A DNA stretch of 64,000 nucleotides from Plantibacter elymi (nom. nud.) (GCF_900177795.1 NZ_FXWJ01000004.1:248001-312000), one strand, 5' to 3'. Shown: positions 54,133 through 63,760, counted from the first letter of the stretch. A program made the numbers and translations. Notes: generated by a model not told the origin, from the letters alone.

Positions 54133-55722
54133 ATGACCGAAGCAACCATCACCTTCGACGCCCTCGGCGTCCCGGCACCGCTCGTCGCCTCCCTCGCGAA
54201 GGACGGCAAGACGAGCGCGTTCCCCATCCAGATCGACACGCTCCCCGACACCCTCGGCGGACGCGACGTCCTCGGCCGCGGCAAGACCGGCTCCGGCAAG
54301 ACCCTGGCCTTCAGCATCCCGATGGTCGCCCGTCTCGGCGGCGCGCTCGCCGGTGGCAAGCGCCGCCCGGGTCGCCCGCTCGGACTCGTCCTCGCTCCGA
54401 CGCGCGAGCTCGCCACGCAGATCGCCGCGGTCATGCAGCCGCTGGCCGACGCCTACTCGCTCAAGACCACCACGATCTTCGGCGGCGTCTCGCAGAAGCG
54501 TCAGGAAGAGGCGCTCCGCGCCGGCGTCGACATCGTCATCGCCTGCCCCGGCCGCCTCGAGGACCTCATGAAGCAGGGCTTCGTGAACCTCGACGCCGTG
54601 GAGATCACCGTCCTCGACGAGGCCGACCACATGGCCGACCTCGGCTTCCTGCCGGTCGTCACGCGCATCCTCGACAAGACGCCTCGCGGCGGGCAGCGTC
54701 TGCTGTTCTCCGCGACGCTCGACAACGGCGTGGACAAGCTCGTCCGCAAGTTCCTGCAGAACGAGGTGCTCCACTCCGTCGACGAGGCGAACTCGCCCGT
54801 CGCCGCGATGACCCACCACGTCTTCACGACGCCCTCGGTCGAGTCGAAGAAGGACCTCATCCAGGCCCTCGCCTCGGGTAGCGGCCGCCGCATCCTCTTC
54901 ATGCGCACGAAGCACCACGCCAAGAAGCTCGCGAAGCAGCTCACCGACTCCGGCATCCCCGCAGTCGACCTGCACGGCAACCTCTCGCAGGTGGCCCGCG
55001 ACCGCAACCTCGCGGCCTTCAGCGCCGGCACCGCCAAGGTCCTCGTCGCCACCGACGTCGCCGCCCGCGGTGTGCACGTCGACGACGTCGAACTCGTCAT
55101 CCACGTCGACCCGCCGACCGAGCACAAGGCGTACCTGCACCGCTCGGGCCGCACGGCTCGTGCGGGCAGCGCCGGTGACGTCGTCACCCTCGCGATCCCC
55201 GGCCAGATGGAGGACCTCAAGAAGCTCCTCCGCAAGGCCGAGATCACCGTCACCCCGCAGGCGGTCACCGCGACCTCCCCGGCGGTCCTCGAGCTCATCG
55301 GCGACGTCGCCGCCTACGTGAAGCCCGCGCCGCGTGCGGCCGTGCAGCAGCAGGGTGGTGGCGGCGGTGGTCGCTCGCAGGGTGCCAACGCGCAGCGCAA
55401 GCGCGCAGCCCGCGACGGCAACGGCCTCGGCAACGGTCACCGCGACCGCGACGGCGCCCGTGCCGGCGCGAGCCGCGACAGCGCTCCTCGCGAGGGCGGC
55501 CAGGGCGGCGGCGGTCGTCGTGGCGGTCGTCCCGCCGGCGGCAACGGTGGTCAGGGCGGACAGCGCTCCGGCGCCGGTCGCTCGGGCGGTGCCCGTGCAG
55601 GTGCCGGTGCCGCCACCGGTGGCAGCCGCACGCACTACAGCACCGGCTACGCCGCGAACTCGGGCGCTCCCGCCGAGTCCTCGCGTCCCCGGACCAACCG
55701 TCGCGCGTCCAGCGGCAACTAG
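54133..55722 (+). CDS. DEAD-box RNA helicase with RGG-rich tail
   Basis: A 529-residue ATP-dependent RNA helicase. Motifs in order: Q-motif region SAFPIQIDTLP, Walker A GRGKTGSGKTLAF, PTRELATQ, CPGRLEDL, VLDEADHMADLGF, FSATLD, the helicase C-domain LFMRTKHHAKKLAKQL, VATDVAARGVHVDDV and HRSGRTARAG. The last 120 residues are Gly/Arg/Asn/Gln-rich with RGG-like repeats, a typical RNA-binding tail. It probably helps ribosome assembly or mRNA turnover, often in the cold. GAAAGAGA lies upstream of the ATG, after a long gene-free spacer. Confidence 0.95.
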   Translation: MTEATITFDALGVPAPLVASLAKDGKTSAFPIQIDTLPDTLGGRDVLGRGKTGSGKTLAFSIPMVARLGGALAGGKRRPGRPLGLVLAPTRELATQIAAVMQPLADAYSLKTTTIFGGVSQKRQEEALRAGVDIVIACPGRLEDLMKQGFVNLDAVEITVLDEADHMADLGFLPVVTRILDKTPRGGQRLLFSATLDNGVDKLVRKFLQNEVLHSVDEANSPVAAMTHHVFTTPSVESKKDLIQALASGSGRRILFMRTKHHAKKLAKQLTDSGIPAVDLHGNLSQVARDRNLAAFSAGTAKVLVATDVAARGVHVDDVELVIHVDPPTEHKAYLHRSGRTARAGSAGDVVTLAIPGQMEDLKKLLRKAEITVTPQAVTATSPAVLELIGDVAAYVKPAPRAAVQQQGGGGGGRSQGANAQRKRAARDGNGLGNGHRDRDGARAGASRDSAPREGGQGGGGRRGGRPAGGNGGQGGQRSGAGRSGGARAGAGAATGGSRTHYSTGYAANSGAPAESSRPRTNRRASSGN

Positions 55723-55819
55723 CAGCGAACCGCTCGAACGAAGCGCCGTCCCCTGCAGGGTGGGCGGCGCTTCGCCGTTCGCGGACCCGCTCGATTTCGC
55801 GAGACGGGGGCGCTCGGGA

Positions 55820-55825
55820 TACGGT
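55820..55825 (+). promoter_or_regulatory. -10 element of a leaderless transcript
   Basis: TACGGT ends six bases before the ATG at 55832 of the acetyltransferase gene. Confidence 0.5.
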
Positions 55826-55831
55826 TCCACC

Positions 55832-56326
55832 ATGAACGTCAACGCAGTCGTCCGCCCCGTCCGCGACGTCGATGCCGAGTCGCTGGGACGCGTCCACGCC
55901 ACGTCCTGGCACGAGACCTACGACCACCTCATCAGCGCTGCGACGCTCGCGAAGCTGTCGCCGCGTCGCATGGCCGAGCTCTGGACCCACTGGGCGGCAC
56001 AGGGCCCCGAGTACACGCACTTCGCGGCCCTCGTCGACGGCGAGATCGTCGGGTTCTCCGGTTCAGGTCCGGCCCGCGAGGAGGACGCACCCCGCGAGCG
56101 CGAGCTCTACTTCATCTACCTGCTCGACGCGTGGCACGGCACCGGGATCGGTCAGCAGCTGTTCGACGCCGCCATCCCCGACGGCCAGCCGTCGTTCCTG
56201 TGGGTCGCCGCGGACAACCCGCGTGCGCACCGCTTCTACCAGCGCAACGGGTTCGTCCTCGACGGCGGAGCCAAGACCGAGCCGTTCCTCGGCGAGATGA
56301 TCGACGAGGTCCGCTACACCCGCTGA
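55832..56326 (+). CDS. GNAT-family N-acetyltransferase
   Basis: A 164-residue acetyltransferase: an N-terminal strand-helix (VVRPVRDVDAESLGRVHATSWHETY), ELYFIYLLDAWHGTGIGQQL as the acetyl-CoA binding loop (a G-x-G-I-G variant of Q/RxxGxG/A), and AADNPRAHRFYQRNGFVLDG as motif B. The substrate is not predictable. The transcript appears leaderless. It converges with the NUDIX gene across repeat copies. Confidence 0.9.
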   Translation: MNVNAVVRPVRDVDAESLGRVHATSWHETYDHLISAATLAKLSPRRMAELWTHWAAQGPEYTHFAALVDGEIVGFSGSGPAREEDAPRERELYFIYLLDAWHGTGIGQQLFDAAIPDGQPSFLWVAADNPRAHRFYQRNGFVLDGGAKTEPFLGEMIDEVRYTR

Positions 56327-56340
56327 CGCGCCCCTGCCCC

Positions 56341-56412
56341 TGAGCCGTTCCCCGGTCCCTGAACCGCTTCCCCGGTCCCTGAACCGTTCTCCGGTCCCTG
56401 AGCCTGTCGAAG
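56341..56412. repeat. Short direct repeats of the intergenic TGAGC-TGTCGAAG element
   Basis: About four copies of GGTCCCTGA(A/G)CC separated by about 20 bases lie between two converging stop codons. The last copy runs into TGAGCCTGTCGAAG, the half-site of the hairpins in the array at 62852-63760. Confidence 0.7.
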
Positions 56413-56414
56413 GG

Positions 56415-56984
56415 CTAGCGCAGCCGGCCGACGGAGGCGAGGGCCGCGCGGAGGAGCGTGCCGCGGCCGCCCTCCATCTCGGCGGCGATCGCGTCGGAGG
56501 ATGCCGCCTCGGGTGTCATCCACGTGAGTTCGAGCGCGTCCTGGCGGGGTTCGCAGGTGCCGGTCACCGGGACGACGTACGCCAGCGCGACGGCGTGCTG
56601 CCGGTCGTCCGAGTACGGCGACAGGCCCGGCAACGGGAAGTACTCGGCCACCTGGAACGGCACTGGCGACGCGGGGAGCAGCGGGAACGCCATCGGACCG
56701 AGGTCCTTCTCCAGGTGACGGAAGAGCGCGTCGCGGATCGTCTCGCCGTACATGACGCGACCGGAGACGAGCGTGCGCGTCATCTCTCCGAGCGCGGTGG
56801 CCCGGAGCAGGACGCCCACCTCGGTGACGACACCGAAGCCGTCGACGCGGACCGGAACGGCCTCCACGTACAGCAGCGGGAGCCGGCGGCGGATCTCCTC
56901 GAGTTCGACGTCCGACAACCAGCCCGGATTGGAATTGCCGGGGAGATCGGGTTCCGGGTTGGGATCAGGGGTGCGAACGCTCAT
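56415..56984 (-). CDS. NUDIX hydrolase family protein (DUF4916-like)
   Basis: A 189-residue soluble protein. The segment VSGRVMYGETIRDALFRHLEKDLGP near residue 88 has the position and rhythm of a NUDIX box. It lacks the complete GX5EX7REUXEEXGU set of glutamates, so catalytic activity is uncertain. The C-terminal half (HAVALAYVVPVTG and ALELTWMTPEAA) is NUDIX-like. AAGGAG lies just before the ATG at 56984, and TACGGT twelve bases further upstream could be its -10. Confidence 0.75.
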   Translation of the reverse strand: MSVRTPDPNPEPDLPGNSNPGWLSDVELEEIRRRLPLLYVEAVPVRVDGFGVVTEVGVLLRATALGEMTRTLVSGRVMYGETIRDALFRHLEKDLGPMAFPLLPASPVPFQVAEYFPLPGLSPYSDDRQHAVALAYVVPVTGTCEPRQDALELTWMTPEAASSDAIAAEMEGGRGTLLRAALASVGRLR

Positions 56985-57136
56985 AGCTCCTTCATACCGT
57001 ATGGAGCCGAGCGGCGATCCAGGTGGGCGGCGGTTCGACCGGACACCGCGCCCGACGCGCGGCGGGATCATACGGGGCCATGCGACCGCGCGCGACGCCG
57101 GTCGCGGTGTCGGTGGGGTGCAGGATGATGGAACCC

Positions 57137-60100
57137 ATGACCGAGGTGCTCGAGCGCTTCTCCCCCGCGACGCGCGACTGGTTCGAGGGGGCGTTCGTCG
57201 CGCCCACGCCGGCGCAGGCAGGTGCCTGGGATGCGATCTCCCGCGGCGCCAACGCCCTCGTCGTCGCGCCGACCGGTTCGGGCAAGACCCTGTCCGCGTT
57301 CCTCTGGTCGATCGACCGCCTGCTCTCCGAGGCCATCGCCGAGCACGCGGTGCGGCCGCGCGCCGGCGTCCCGCTCACCGGGCTCGAGGCCGACGAAGCG
57401 GAGGCCGCCGCCGCCCAGCGCGAGCGCTCCCGCGGCACCCGCGTCCTCTACATCTCGCCGCTGAAGGCCCTCGGCGTCGACGTCGAGCGCAACCTCCGCA
57501 CCCCGCTCGTCGGTATCGCCCAGGCGGCGCGCCGCCTCGGCACCGAGCCACCCACCATCAGTGTCGGCGTCCGCTCGGGCGACACCCCGTCCGCCGACCG
57601 CCGGGCGATGGCCAAAGAGCCACCGGACATCCTCATCACCACCCCCGAGTCGCTCTTCCTCATGCTCACGAGCGCGGCGCGGGAGACCCTCCGCACGGTC
57701 GACACCGTCATCATCGACGAGATCCACGCCGTCGCCTCGACGAAGCGCGGCGCGCACCTCGCGGTGTCGCTCGAGCGGCTCGACGCCATGCTCGAGAAGC
57801 CGGTGCAGCGCATCGGGCTCTCCGCCACGGTGCGCCCCGCCGAGGAGGTCGCGCGGTTCCTCGGGGGCCGCGCACCGGTCGAGATCGTGGCCCCGCCGGC
57901 CGCGAAGACCTTCGATCTGCACGTGGTCGTCCCGGTCGACGACATGACCGACCCCGACGCCGGCATGCGGACGCCCGGTGAGGCCGACGACGACGGCAGT
58001 GGCGGCGGGTTCACCGGGTACACCCCGAACAGCGACGGCGGCGGCGAAGACCGCGTCGGTAGCATCTGGCCGCACGTCGAGGAGGCGATCGTCGACCGCG
58101 TGCTCGCACACCGCTCCACCATCGTGTTCGCCAACTCCCGTCGGCTGGCGGAGCGGCTCACGGCCCGGCTCAACGAGATCAACGAGGCCCGACTCGGCGA
58201 CACCACCCTCACGACCCCCGGTGCCGGGCGTCCACCGGCGCAGCTCATGGCCCAAAGCGGCCAGACCCGAGGCTCGACGAGCGTCGCGGCCGCAGCCGCC
58301 CGGCCGGCAACCGAGGAGAGCGACGACGACATCCCCCTCCTCGCACGCGCCCACCACGGATCCGTCTCCAAGGAGCAGCGTGCGGGCATCGAGGAGGACC
58401 TCAAGTCGGGACGCCTGCGCTGCGTGGTCGCGACCTCGAGCCTCGAGCTCGGCATCGACATGGGCGAGGTCGACCTCGTCATCCAGGTGGAGTCCCCGCC
58501 GAGCGTCGCGAGCGGCCTGCAGCGGGTCGGCCGCGCCGGCCACCAGGTGGGCGAGGTCTCCCGAGGCGTCCTGTTCCCGAAGCACCGCGCCGACCTCATC
58601 AGCACCACGGTCGCGACCGAGCGGATGGAGGCCGGGCTCATCGAGGCGATCGAGGTCCCCTCGAACCCGCTCGACATCCTCGCGCAGCAGACGGTCGCGG
58701 CGGTCGCGCTCGACGAACTCGGCGTGGAGGACTGGTTCGAGACGGTCAAGCGCAGTGCCCCGTTCGCCTCCCTGCCCCGCTCGGCCTTCGAGGCGACGCT
58801 CGACCTCCTGGCCGGACGCTACCCCTCCGACGCCTTCGCCGAGCTGCGTCCGCGGATCGTCTGGGATCGCGACGCCGGGGTCCTGATCGGTCGGCCGGGA
58901 GCGCAGCGCCTCGCCGTCACGAGCGGTGGCACCATCCCCGACCGCGGACTCTTCGGCGTGTTCATGGTCGGCGAGTCGGGGGCAGGCGCGCGCGTCGGCG
59001 AGCTCGACGAGGAGATGGTCTACGAGTCCCGCGTCGGCGACGTCTTCGCCCTCGGCGCCACGAGCTGGCGCATCCAGGAGATCACCCACGACCGCGTGCT
59101 CGTGACGCCGGCGTTCGGCCAGCCGGGGCGACTGCCGTTCTGGAAGGGCGACGGCATCGGTCGCCCGGCCGAGCTCGGTCGCGCCATCGGCGCCTTCGTG
59201 CGCGAGCTCGACACCACCGGCACGGGCTCCACCCCACGTCTCGAAGCAGCCGGCCTCGACGAGCGGGCCATCAGCAACCTCGTCGCCTACGTCCGCGAGC
59301 AGCGCGAGGCGACGGGCGTCGTCCCCAACGACACGACCCTCGTCGTCGAACGCTCACGCGACGAACTCGGCGACTGGCGCGTCATCCTCCACTCCCCCTA
59401 CGGACTCCGGGTGCACGCCCCCTGGGCGCTCGCGGTCGGCGCCCGGGTGCAGGAGCGGCTGGGGGTCGACGGCTCGGCGGTGGCGAGCGACGACGGCATC
59501 ATCGTCCGCCTGCCCGACACCGAGAGCGAGCCGCCGGGAGCCGAACTCTTCGTCTTCGAACCGGAGGAGCTCGACGCCCTCGTCACGCAGGAGGTCGGCG
59601 GCTCGGCATTGTTCGCCTCGCGGTTCCGCGAGTGCGCCGCCCGTGCCCTGCTGCTCCCGAACTACTCGCCGCAGAAGCGCTCGCCACTCTGGCAGCAGCG
59701 CCAGCGGTCGGCGCAGCTCCTCGAGGTCGCGAAGCAGTACCCGACGTTCCCGATCATCCTCGAGACGCTCCGCGAGTGTCTGCAGGACGTCTACGACCTC
59801 CCGGCCCTCGACCACCTCGCCCGCGAGCTGCAGTCGCGCGCGATCCGCATCGTCGAGACCACGACGGATCAGCCCTCGCCCTACGCCCGCTCGCTCCTGT
59901 TCGGCTACGTCGGCGCGTTCATGTACGAGGGCGACAGCCCCTTGGCCGAGCGTCGGGCCGCGGCGCTCGCGGTCGACAGCACCATGCTCGGCGAACTCCT
60001 CGGCCGCGTGGAACTTCGCGAGCTCCTCGACCCCGGCGTCATCGAGCAGACCGCGCTCGAGCTGCAGCGTCTCGACCCCGAGCGTCGGCTCAAGGGGGTC

Positions 60101-61981
60101 GAGGGCGTCGCCGACGCGCTCCGGATGCTCGGCCCGCTCACCATCGACGAGATCGCAGCCCGGACGACCTTCGACGGCGTCGCCGTCTCCACCGACGGCG
60201 AGGCGAGTCGCGGCGACGACCCGCACGCCTGGGCCCCAGATCCCGCTCGCTCCGCGGCCGCCGTCGCCGAACTCGAACGCTCGAAGCGCGTCATCCGCGT
60301 CCCGATCGCCGGCGAGGAGCGCTTCGCCGCGATCGAGGACGCCGGTCGACTCCGCGACGCCCTCGGCACCCCGCTGCCCATCGGCGTGCCGGTCGCGTTC
60401 ACCGAGCCGGTCGCCGATCCGCTGGGCGACCTCCTCGCCCGCCACGCGCGCACGCACGGGCCGTTCACGACCGGGCAGACGGCCAGGCGCTTCGGTCTCG
60501 GGACCGCGGTGGTCCAGCACACGCTCGCCCGGCTGGCCGACGCCGGCCGCGTGGTCAAGGGCGAGTTCCTCCCCGCCGGCCGGCAGCAGGTGGGCGAGGA
60601 CGACGACGCCGACCGCAGCCCCACCGATGCGACGGAGTGGTGCGACGCCGGCGTGCTGCGCAAGCTCCGCATCCGTTCGCTCGCCGCGCTGCGGCACGAG
60701 GTCGAGCCGGTCGAGCAGCAGGCGTTCGCCCGGTTCCTGCCGGTGTGGCAGCACCTCGGCGGGACGCTCCGCGGCGTCGACGGCGTCGCGACGGTCATCG
60801 ACCAGCTCGCCGGCGCGCCCATCCCGGCGTCGGCCTGGGAGTCGTTGATCCTGCCCTCGCGCGTCGCCGACTACAGTCCCGCGATGCTCGACGAGCTCAC
60901 CGCGACGGGCGAGGTCGTGTGGTCGGGCAGCGGTTCGATCCCCGGCAACGACGGCTGGGTCGCGCTCCACCTCGCCGACACGGCACCGCTCACGCTGCCC
61001 CTCGCTCCGACACCGCACACCCCCGACGCCCTGCAGACCGAACTGCTCGCGACGCTCGGCGGGGGCGGCGCGTACTTCTTCCGGCAGCTCGCGGAGTCGG
61101 TCGGCTCGACGGACGACAAGCTCCTCGTCGACGCCCTCTGGGAGCTCGTGTGGGCCGGGCTCGTCACCAACGACACCTTCTCACCGCTCCGCACCCTGGT
61201 GGGTTCCGGCTCGGGGAACTCGGCGCACCGGGTGCAACGGCAGACCCCGCGATCGAAGCTGTACCGTGGCCGCAACCTGCAGCGTCCCTCGATGTCGACG
61301 CGAGCGAGCCAGACCCTCGGTGGCCGGTGGTCGATCCTGCCGCTGGCCGAGCAGGACGCCACCATCCGTGCCGTCGCCACGGGTGAGACCCTGCTCGAGC
61401 GGTACGGCGTCGTGACGCGCGGCTCCGTCGTCGCGGAGGGAGTGACGGGCGGCTTCGCCCTCGCCTACCGCGTGCTGAAGCAGTTCGAGGAGAACGGTCG
61501 CTGCCGTCGCGGGTACTTCGTGGAGCGTCTCGGCGGCGCGCAGTTCGCGTCTTCCGGCACCGTCGACCGCCTGCGTGGGTTCATCCGGACCGACGACGAA
61601 CCACCGCTCGACGCCGTCACCCTCGCCGCGACCGATCCGGCGAACCCCTACGGCGCCGCCCTCGGGTGGCCGGGCCAGGAGGTCACCGGGGTGAAGCACC
61701 GGCCAGGGCGGAAGGCGGGTGCGCTCGTCGTCCTCGTCGACGGAGCACCGGTCTACTACCTGGAACGCGGTGGCAAGACAGCCCTCGTCTTCTCGGAGGA
61801 CGACGACCAGCTCCGAGCCGGGGCGCGTTCCCTGGCGGCGACGGTGCGGGCGGGTCGCATCGAGAAACTCGGCATCGAGCAGGTCAACGGCGCCTTCGTG
61901 CTCGGCACCCCGACGGGATACGCCCTGCGCGACGCCGGATTCGTCGAGACACCACGTGGATTGCGGCTCCGGCGTGGGTGA
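57137..61981 (+). CDS. lhr: ATP-dependent helicase Lhr
   Basis: A 1614-residue superfamily 2 helicase of the large actinobacterial Lhr type, a 3'-5' DNA translocase. Motifs: VVAPTGSGKTLSAFLW near residue 35, LYISPLKALGVD, IIDEIHAVASTKRGAH near 191, LSATVRPAEEVARFLGG, VATSSLELGIDMGEVDLVI near 433 and QRVGRAGHQVGE. An unusually polar insertion rich in Asp/Gly lies between the two helicase lobes. The second half is the winged-helix and Lhr C-terminal extension. ATG codons at 57125 and 57128 are alternative starts. The nei gene follows after 80 bp, a pairing also found in mycobacteria. Confidence 0.95.
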   Translation: MTEVLERFSPATRDWFEGAFVAPTPAQAGAWDAISRGANALVVAPTGSGKTLSAFLWSIDRLLSEAIAEHAVRPRAGVPLTGLEADEAEAAAAQRERSRGTRVLYISPLKALGVDVERNLRTPLVGIAQAARRLGTEPPTISVGVRSGDTPSADRRAMAKEPPDILITTPESLFLMLTSAARETLRTVDTVIIDEIHAVASTKRGAHLAVSLERLDAMLEKPVQRIGLSATVRPAEEVARFLGGRAPVEIVAPPAAKTFDLHVVVPVDDMTDPDAGMRTPGEADDDGSGGGFTGYTPNSDGGGEDRVGSIWPHVEEAIVDRVLAHRSTIVFANSRRLAERLTARLNEINEARLGDTTLTTPGAGRPPAQLMAQSGQTRGSTSVAAAAARPATEESDDDIPLLARAHHGSVSKEQRAGIEEDLKSGRLRCVVATSSLELGIDMGEVDLVIQVESPPSVASGLQRVGRAGHQVGEVSRGVLFPKHRADLISTTVATERMEAGLIEAIEVPSNPLDILAQQTVAAVALDELGVEDWFETVKRSAPFASLPRSAFEATLDLLAGRYPSDAFAELRPRIVWDRDAGVLIGRPGAQRLAVTSGGTIPDRGLFGVFMVGESGAGARVGELDEEMVYESRVGDVFALGATSWRIQEITHDRVLVTPAFGQPGRLPFWKGDGIGRPAELGRAIGAFVRELDTTGTGSTPRLEAAGLDERAISNLVAYVREQREATGVVPNDTTLVVERSRDELGDWRVILHSPYGLRVHAPWALAVGARVQERLGVDGSAVASDDGIIVRLPDTESEPPGAELFVFEPEELDALVTQEVGGSALFASRFRECAARALLLPNYSPQKRSPLWQQRQRSAQLLEVAKQYPTFPIILETLRECLQDVYDLPALDHLARELQSRAIRIVETTTDQPSPYARSLLFGYVGAFMYEGDSPLAERRAAALAVDSTMLGELLGRVELRELLDPGVIEQTALELQRLDPERRLKGVEGVADALRMLGPLTIDEIAARTTFDGVAVSTDGEASRGDDPHAWAPDPARSAAAVAELERSKRVIRVPIAGEERFAAIEDAGRLRDALGTPLPIGVPVAFTEPVADPLGDLLARHARTHGPFTTGQTARRFGLGTAVVQHTLARLADAGRVVKGEFLPAGRQQVGEDDDADRSPTDATEWCDAGVLRKLRIRSLAALRHEVEPVEQQAFARFLPVWQHLGGTLRGVDGVATVIDQLAGAPIPASAWESLILPSRVADYSPAMLDELTATGEVVWSGSGSIPGNDGWVALHLADTAPLTLPLAPTPHTPDALQTELLATLGGGGAYFFRQLAESVGSTDDKLLVDALWELVWAGLVTNDTFSPLRTLVGSGSGNSAHRVQRQTPRSKLYRGRNLQRPSMSTRASQTLGGRWSILPLAEQDATIRAVATGETLLERYGVVTRGSVVAEGVTGGFALAYRVLKQFEENGRCRRGYFVERLGGAQFASSGTVDRLRGFIRTDDEPPLDAVTLAATDPANPYGAALGWPGQEVTGVKHRPGRKAGALVVLVDGAPVYYLERGGKTALVFSEDDDQLRAGARSLAATVRAGRIEKLGIEQVNGAFVLGTPTGYALRDAGFVETPRGLRLRRG

Positions 61982-62061
61982 ACCGGCGCACGGCCGTTCC
62001 GCCACGGGTTGCGCCGGACACCCTGCCGGTGGCACCGTATCCGCAACGGACGGAGCGGTTC

Positions 62062-62835
62062 ATGCCAGAGGGTGACACGGTCTTCCAAGCCGCGCACCGG
62101 TTGCGGCAGGCGCTCGCCGGCGAGGTCGTCACGGGCTTCGACCTGCGGGTGCCCGCCTTCGCGACCGTCGACCTCCGGGGCGACGTCGTCCACGACGTCA
62201 TCCCGCGTGGCAAGCACCTCCTGCACCACATCGGCGACCACACGCTCCACACGCACCTCAAGATGGAGGGGCTGTGGCACGTCTACCAGCCGGGCGAGCA
62301 CTGGCGGCGGCCGGCGTGGAAGGCCCGCGCGATCGTGTCGACGCAGCACTGGGTGACGGTCGGGTTCGAGCTCGGCCTCGTCGAGGTCTTCCCCTCGCGC
62401 GAGGACGAGGAGCGCTTCGGCTGGCTCGGTCCCGACCTCCTCGGTCCGGACTGGGACGAGGAGCGCGCCATCCACAATCTCGAGGCCGACGGCCGCGAGA
62501 TCCACGTCGCGCTGCTCGACCAGCGCAACCTCGCCGGACTCGGCAACGAGTACGTCAACGAGCTGTGCTTCATCCGCGGCGTCCTCCCGACGAGGCCCAC
62601 CGCCGAGGTCGACCTGCCGGGTGCCGTGCGGCTCGGCTACCGGCTCATCAACGCCAACCGCGACCGCCGCAACCGGGTCACGACGGGCGACACGCGGCCC
62701 GGCCGGAAGACCTGGGTGTACGGACGCGACGGTCAACGCTGCCTCCGCTGCGGCACCCGGATCCAGCGAGGCAAACTCGGCGCCGACCCCACCGCACTCC
62801 GCGACACCTACTGGTGTCCCCACTGCCAGACCTAA
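62062..62835 (+). CDS. nei: Endonuclease VIII-type DNA glycosylase
   Basis: A 257-residue Fpg/Nei DNA repair enzyme. After Met removal, Pro-Glu (MPEGDTVFQAAHRL) provides the Schiff-base Pro and catalytic Glu. LHTHLKMEGLWHVY is in the N-domain, the H2TH region includes LLDQRNLAGLGNEYVNE, and the C-terminal zinc finger has Cys in QRCLRCGTRI and YWCPHCQ. Nei enzymes remove oxidised pyrimidines and nick the strand. GGAG is six bases upstream of the ATG at 62062. Its position behind lhr suggests a shared repair role. Confidence 0.95.
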   Translation: MPEGDTVFQAAHRLRQALAGEVVTGFDLRVPAFATVDLRGDVVHDVIPRGKHLLHHIGDHTLHTHLKMEGLWHVYQPGEHWRRPAWKARAIVSTQHWVTVGFELGLVEVFPSREDEERFGWLGPDLLGPDWDEERAIHNLEADGREIHVALLDQRNLAGLGNEYVNELCFIRGVLPTRPTAEVDLPGAVRLGYRLINANRDRRNRVTTGDTRPGRKTWVYGRDGQRCLRCGTRIQRGKLGADPTALRDTYWCPHCQT

Positions 62836-62851
62836 CCAGACGGCAAGCTTC

Positions 62852-63760
62852 CGGTCCCTGAGGCACCATCACCACCGGTCACTGAGCCACCACCACCGGT
62901 CACTGAGCCACCACCACCGGTCACTGAGCCTGTCGAAGTGCAGCACCACCCGACTCACCCCACCCTTCGACAAGCTCAGGGACCGGAATATGTCCACGAA
63001 CCAGAAGGTCACCGGTCCCCGAGAGCCACCACCACCACCGGTCACTGAGCCTGTCGAAGTGCAGCACCACCGGACTCACCCCACCCTTCGACAAGCTCAG
63101 GGACCGGAATATGTTCACGAACCAGAAGGTCACCGGTCCCCGAGAGCCATCATCATCGGTCACTGAGCCACCACCACCGGTCACTGAGCCTGTCGAAGTG
63201 CAACACCACCCGACCCACCCCACCCTTCGACAAGCTCAGGGACCGGAATATGTCCACGAACCAGAAAGTCACCGGTCCCCGAGAGCCACCACCACCGGTC
63301 ACTGAGCCTGTCGAAGTGCAACCCCACCCGACGCACCCCACCCTTCGACAAGCTCAGGGACCGGAATATGTTCACGAACCAGAAGGTCACCGGTCCCCGA
63401 GAGCCACCACCACCACCGGTCACTGAGCCTGTCGAAGTGCAGCCCCACCCGACTCACCCCACCCTTCGACAAGCTCAGGGACCGGAATATGTTCACGAAC
63501 CAGAAGGTCACCGGTCCCCGAGAGCCATCATCATCGGTCACTGAGCCTGTCGAAGTGCAGCCCCACCGGACTCACCCCACCCTTCGACAAGCTCAGGGAC
63601 CGGAATATGTTCACGAACCAGAAGGTCACCGGTCCCCGAGAGCCACCACCACCACCGGTCACTGAGCTTGTCGAAGTGCAGCCCCACCCGACTCACCCCA
63701 CCCTTCGACAAGCTCAGGGGCCGAAAGGTTCCCCGGTCCCTGAGCTTGTCGAAGGGGCGA
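62852..63760. repeat. Tandem array of seven ~120-bp hairpin units
   Basis: The 19-mer CACTGAGCCTGTCGAAGTG starts at 62922, 63043, 63182, 63300, 63421, 63539 and (with one change) 63660, giving periods of 121, 139, 118, 121, 118 and 121. Each unit holds an imperfect hairpin (TGAGCCTGTCGAAG against CTTCGACAAGCTCA) and a second perfect 8-bp hairpin (GGGACCGG against CCGGTCCC). Between units is a variable run of CCA or CAT triplets. Flanking partial copies lie at 62852-62920 and up to 63760. No gene is convincing inside; short frames are Pro/His-rich artefacts of the repeat. Confidence 0.92.

Noticed and set aside
57068-59089. A 673-codon minus-strand frame opposite lhr
   Set aside because: It is antisense to well-supported helicase motifs, with artefactual composition.
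62621-63305. His/Pro-rich short frames inside the repeat array
   Set aside because: They translate the repeat itself, without a ribosome binding site, and restart in each unit.
62880-63760. CRISPR array
   Set aside because: Units are about 120 bp and almost identical throughout. There are no short repeats with unique spacers and no cas genes.
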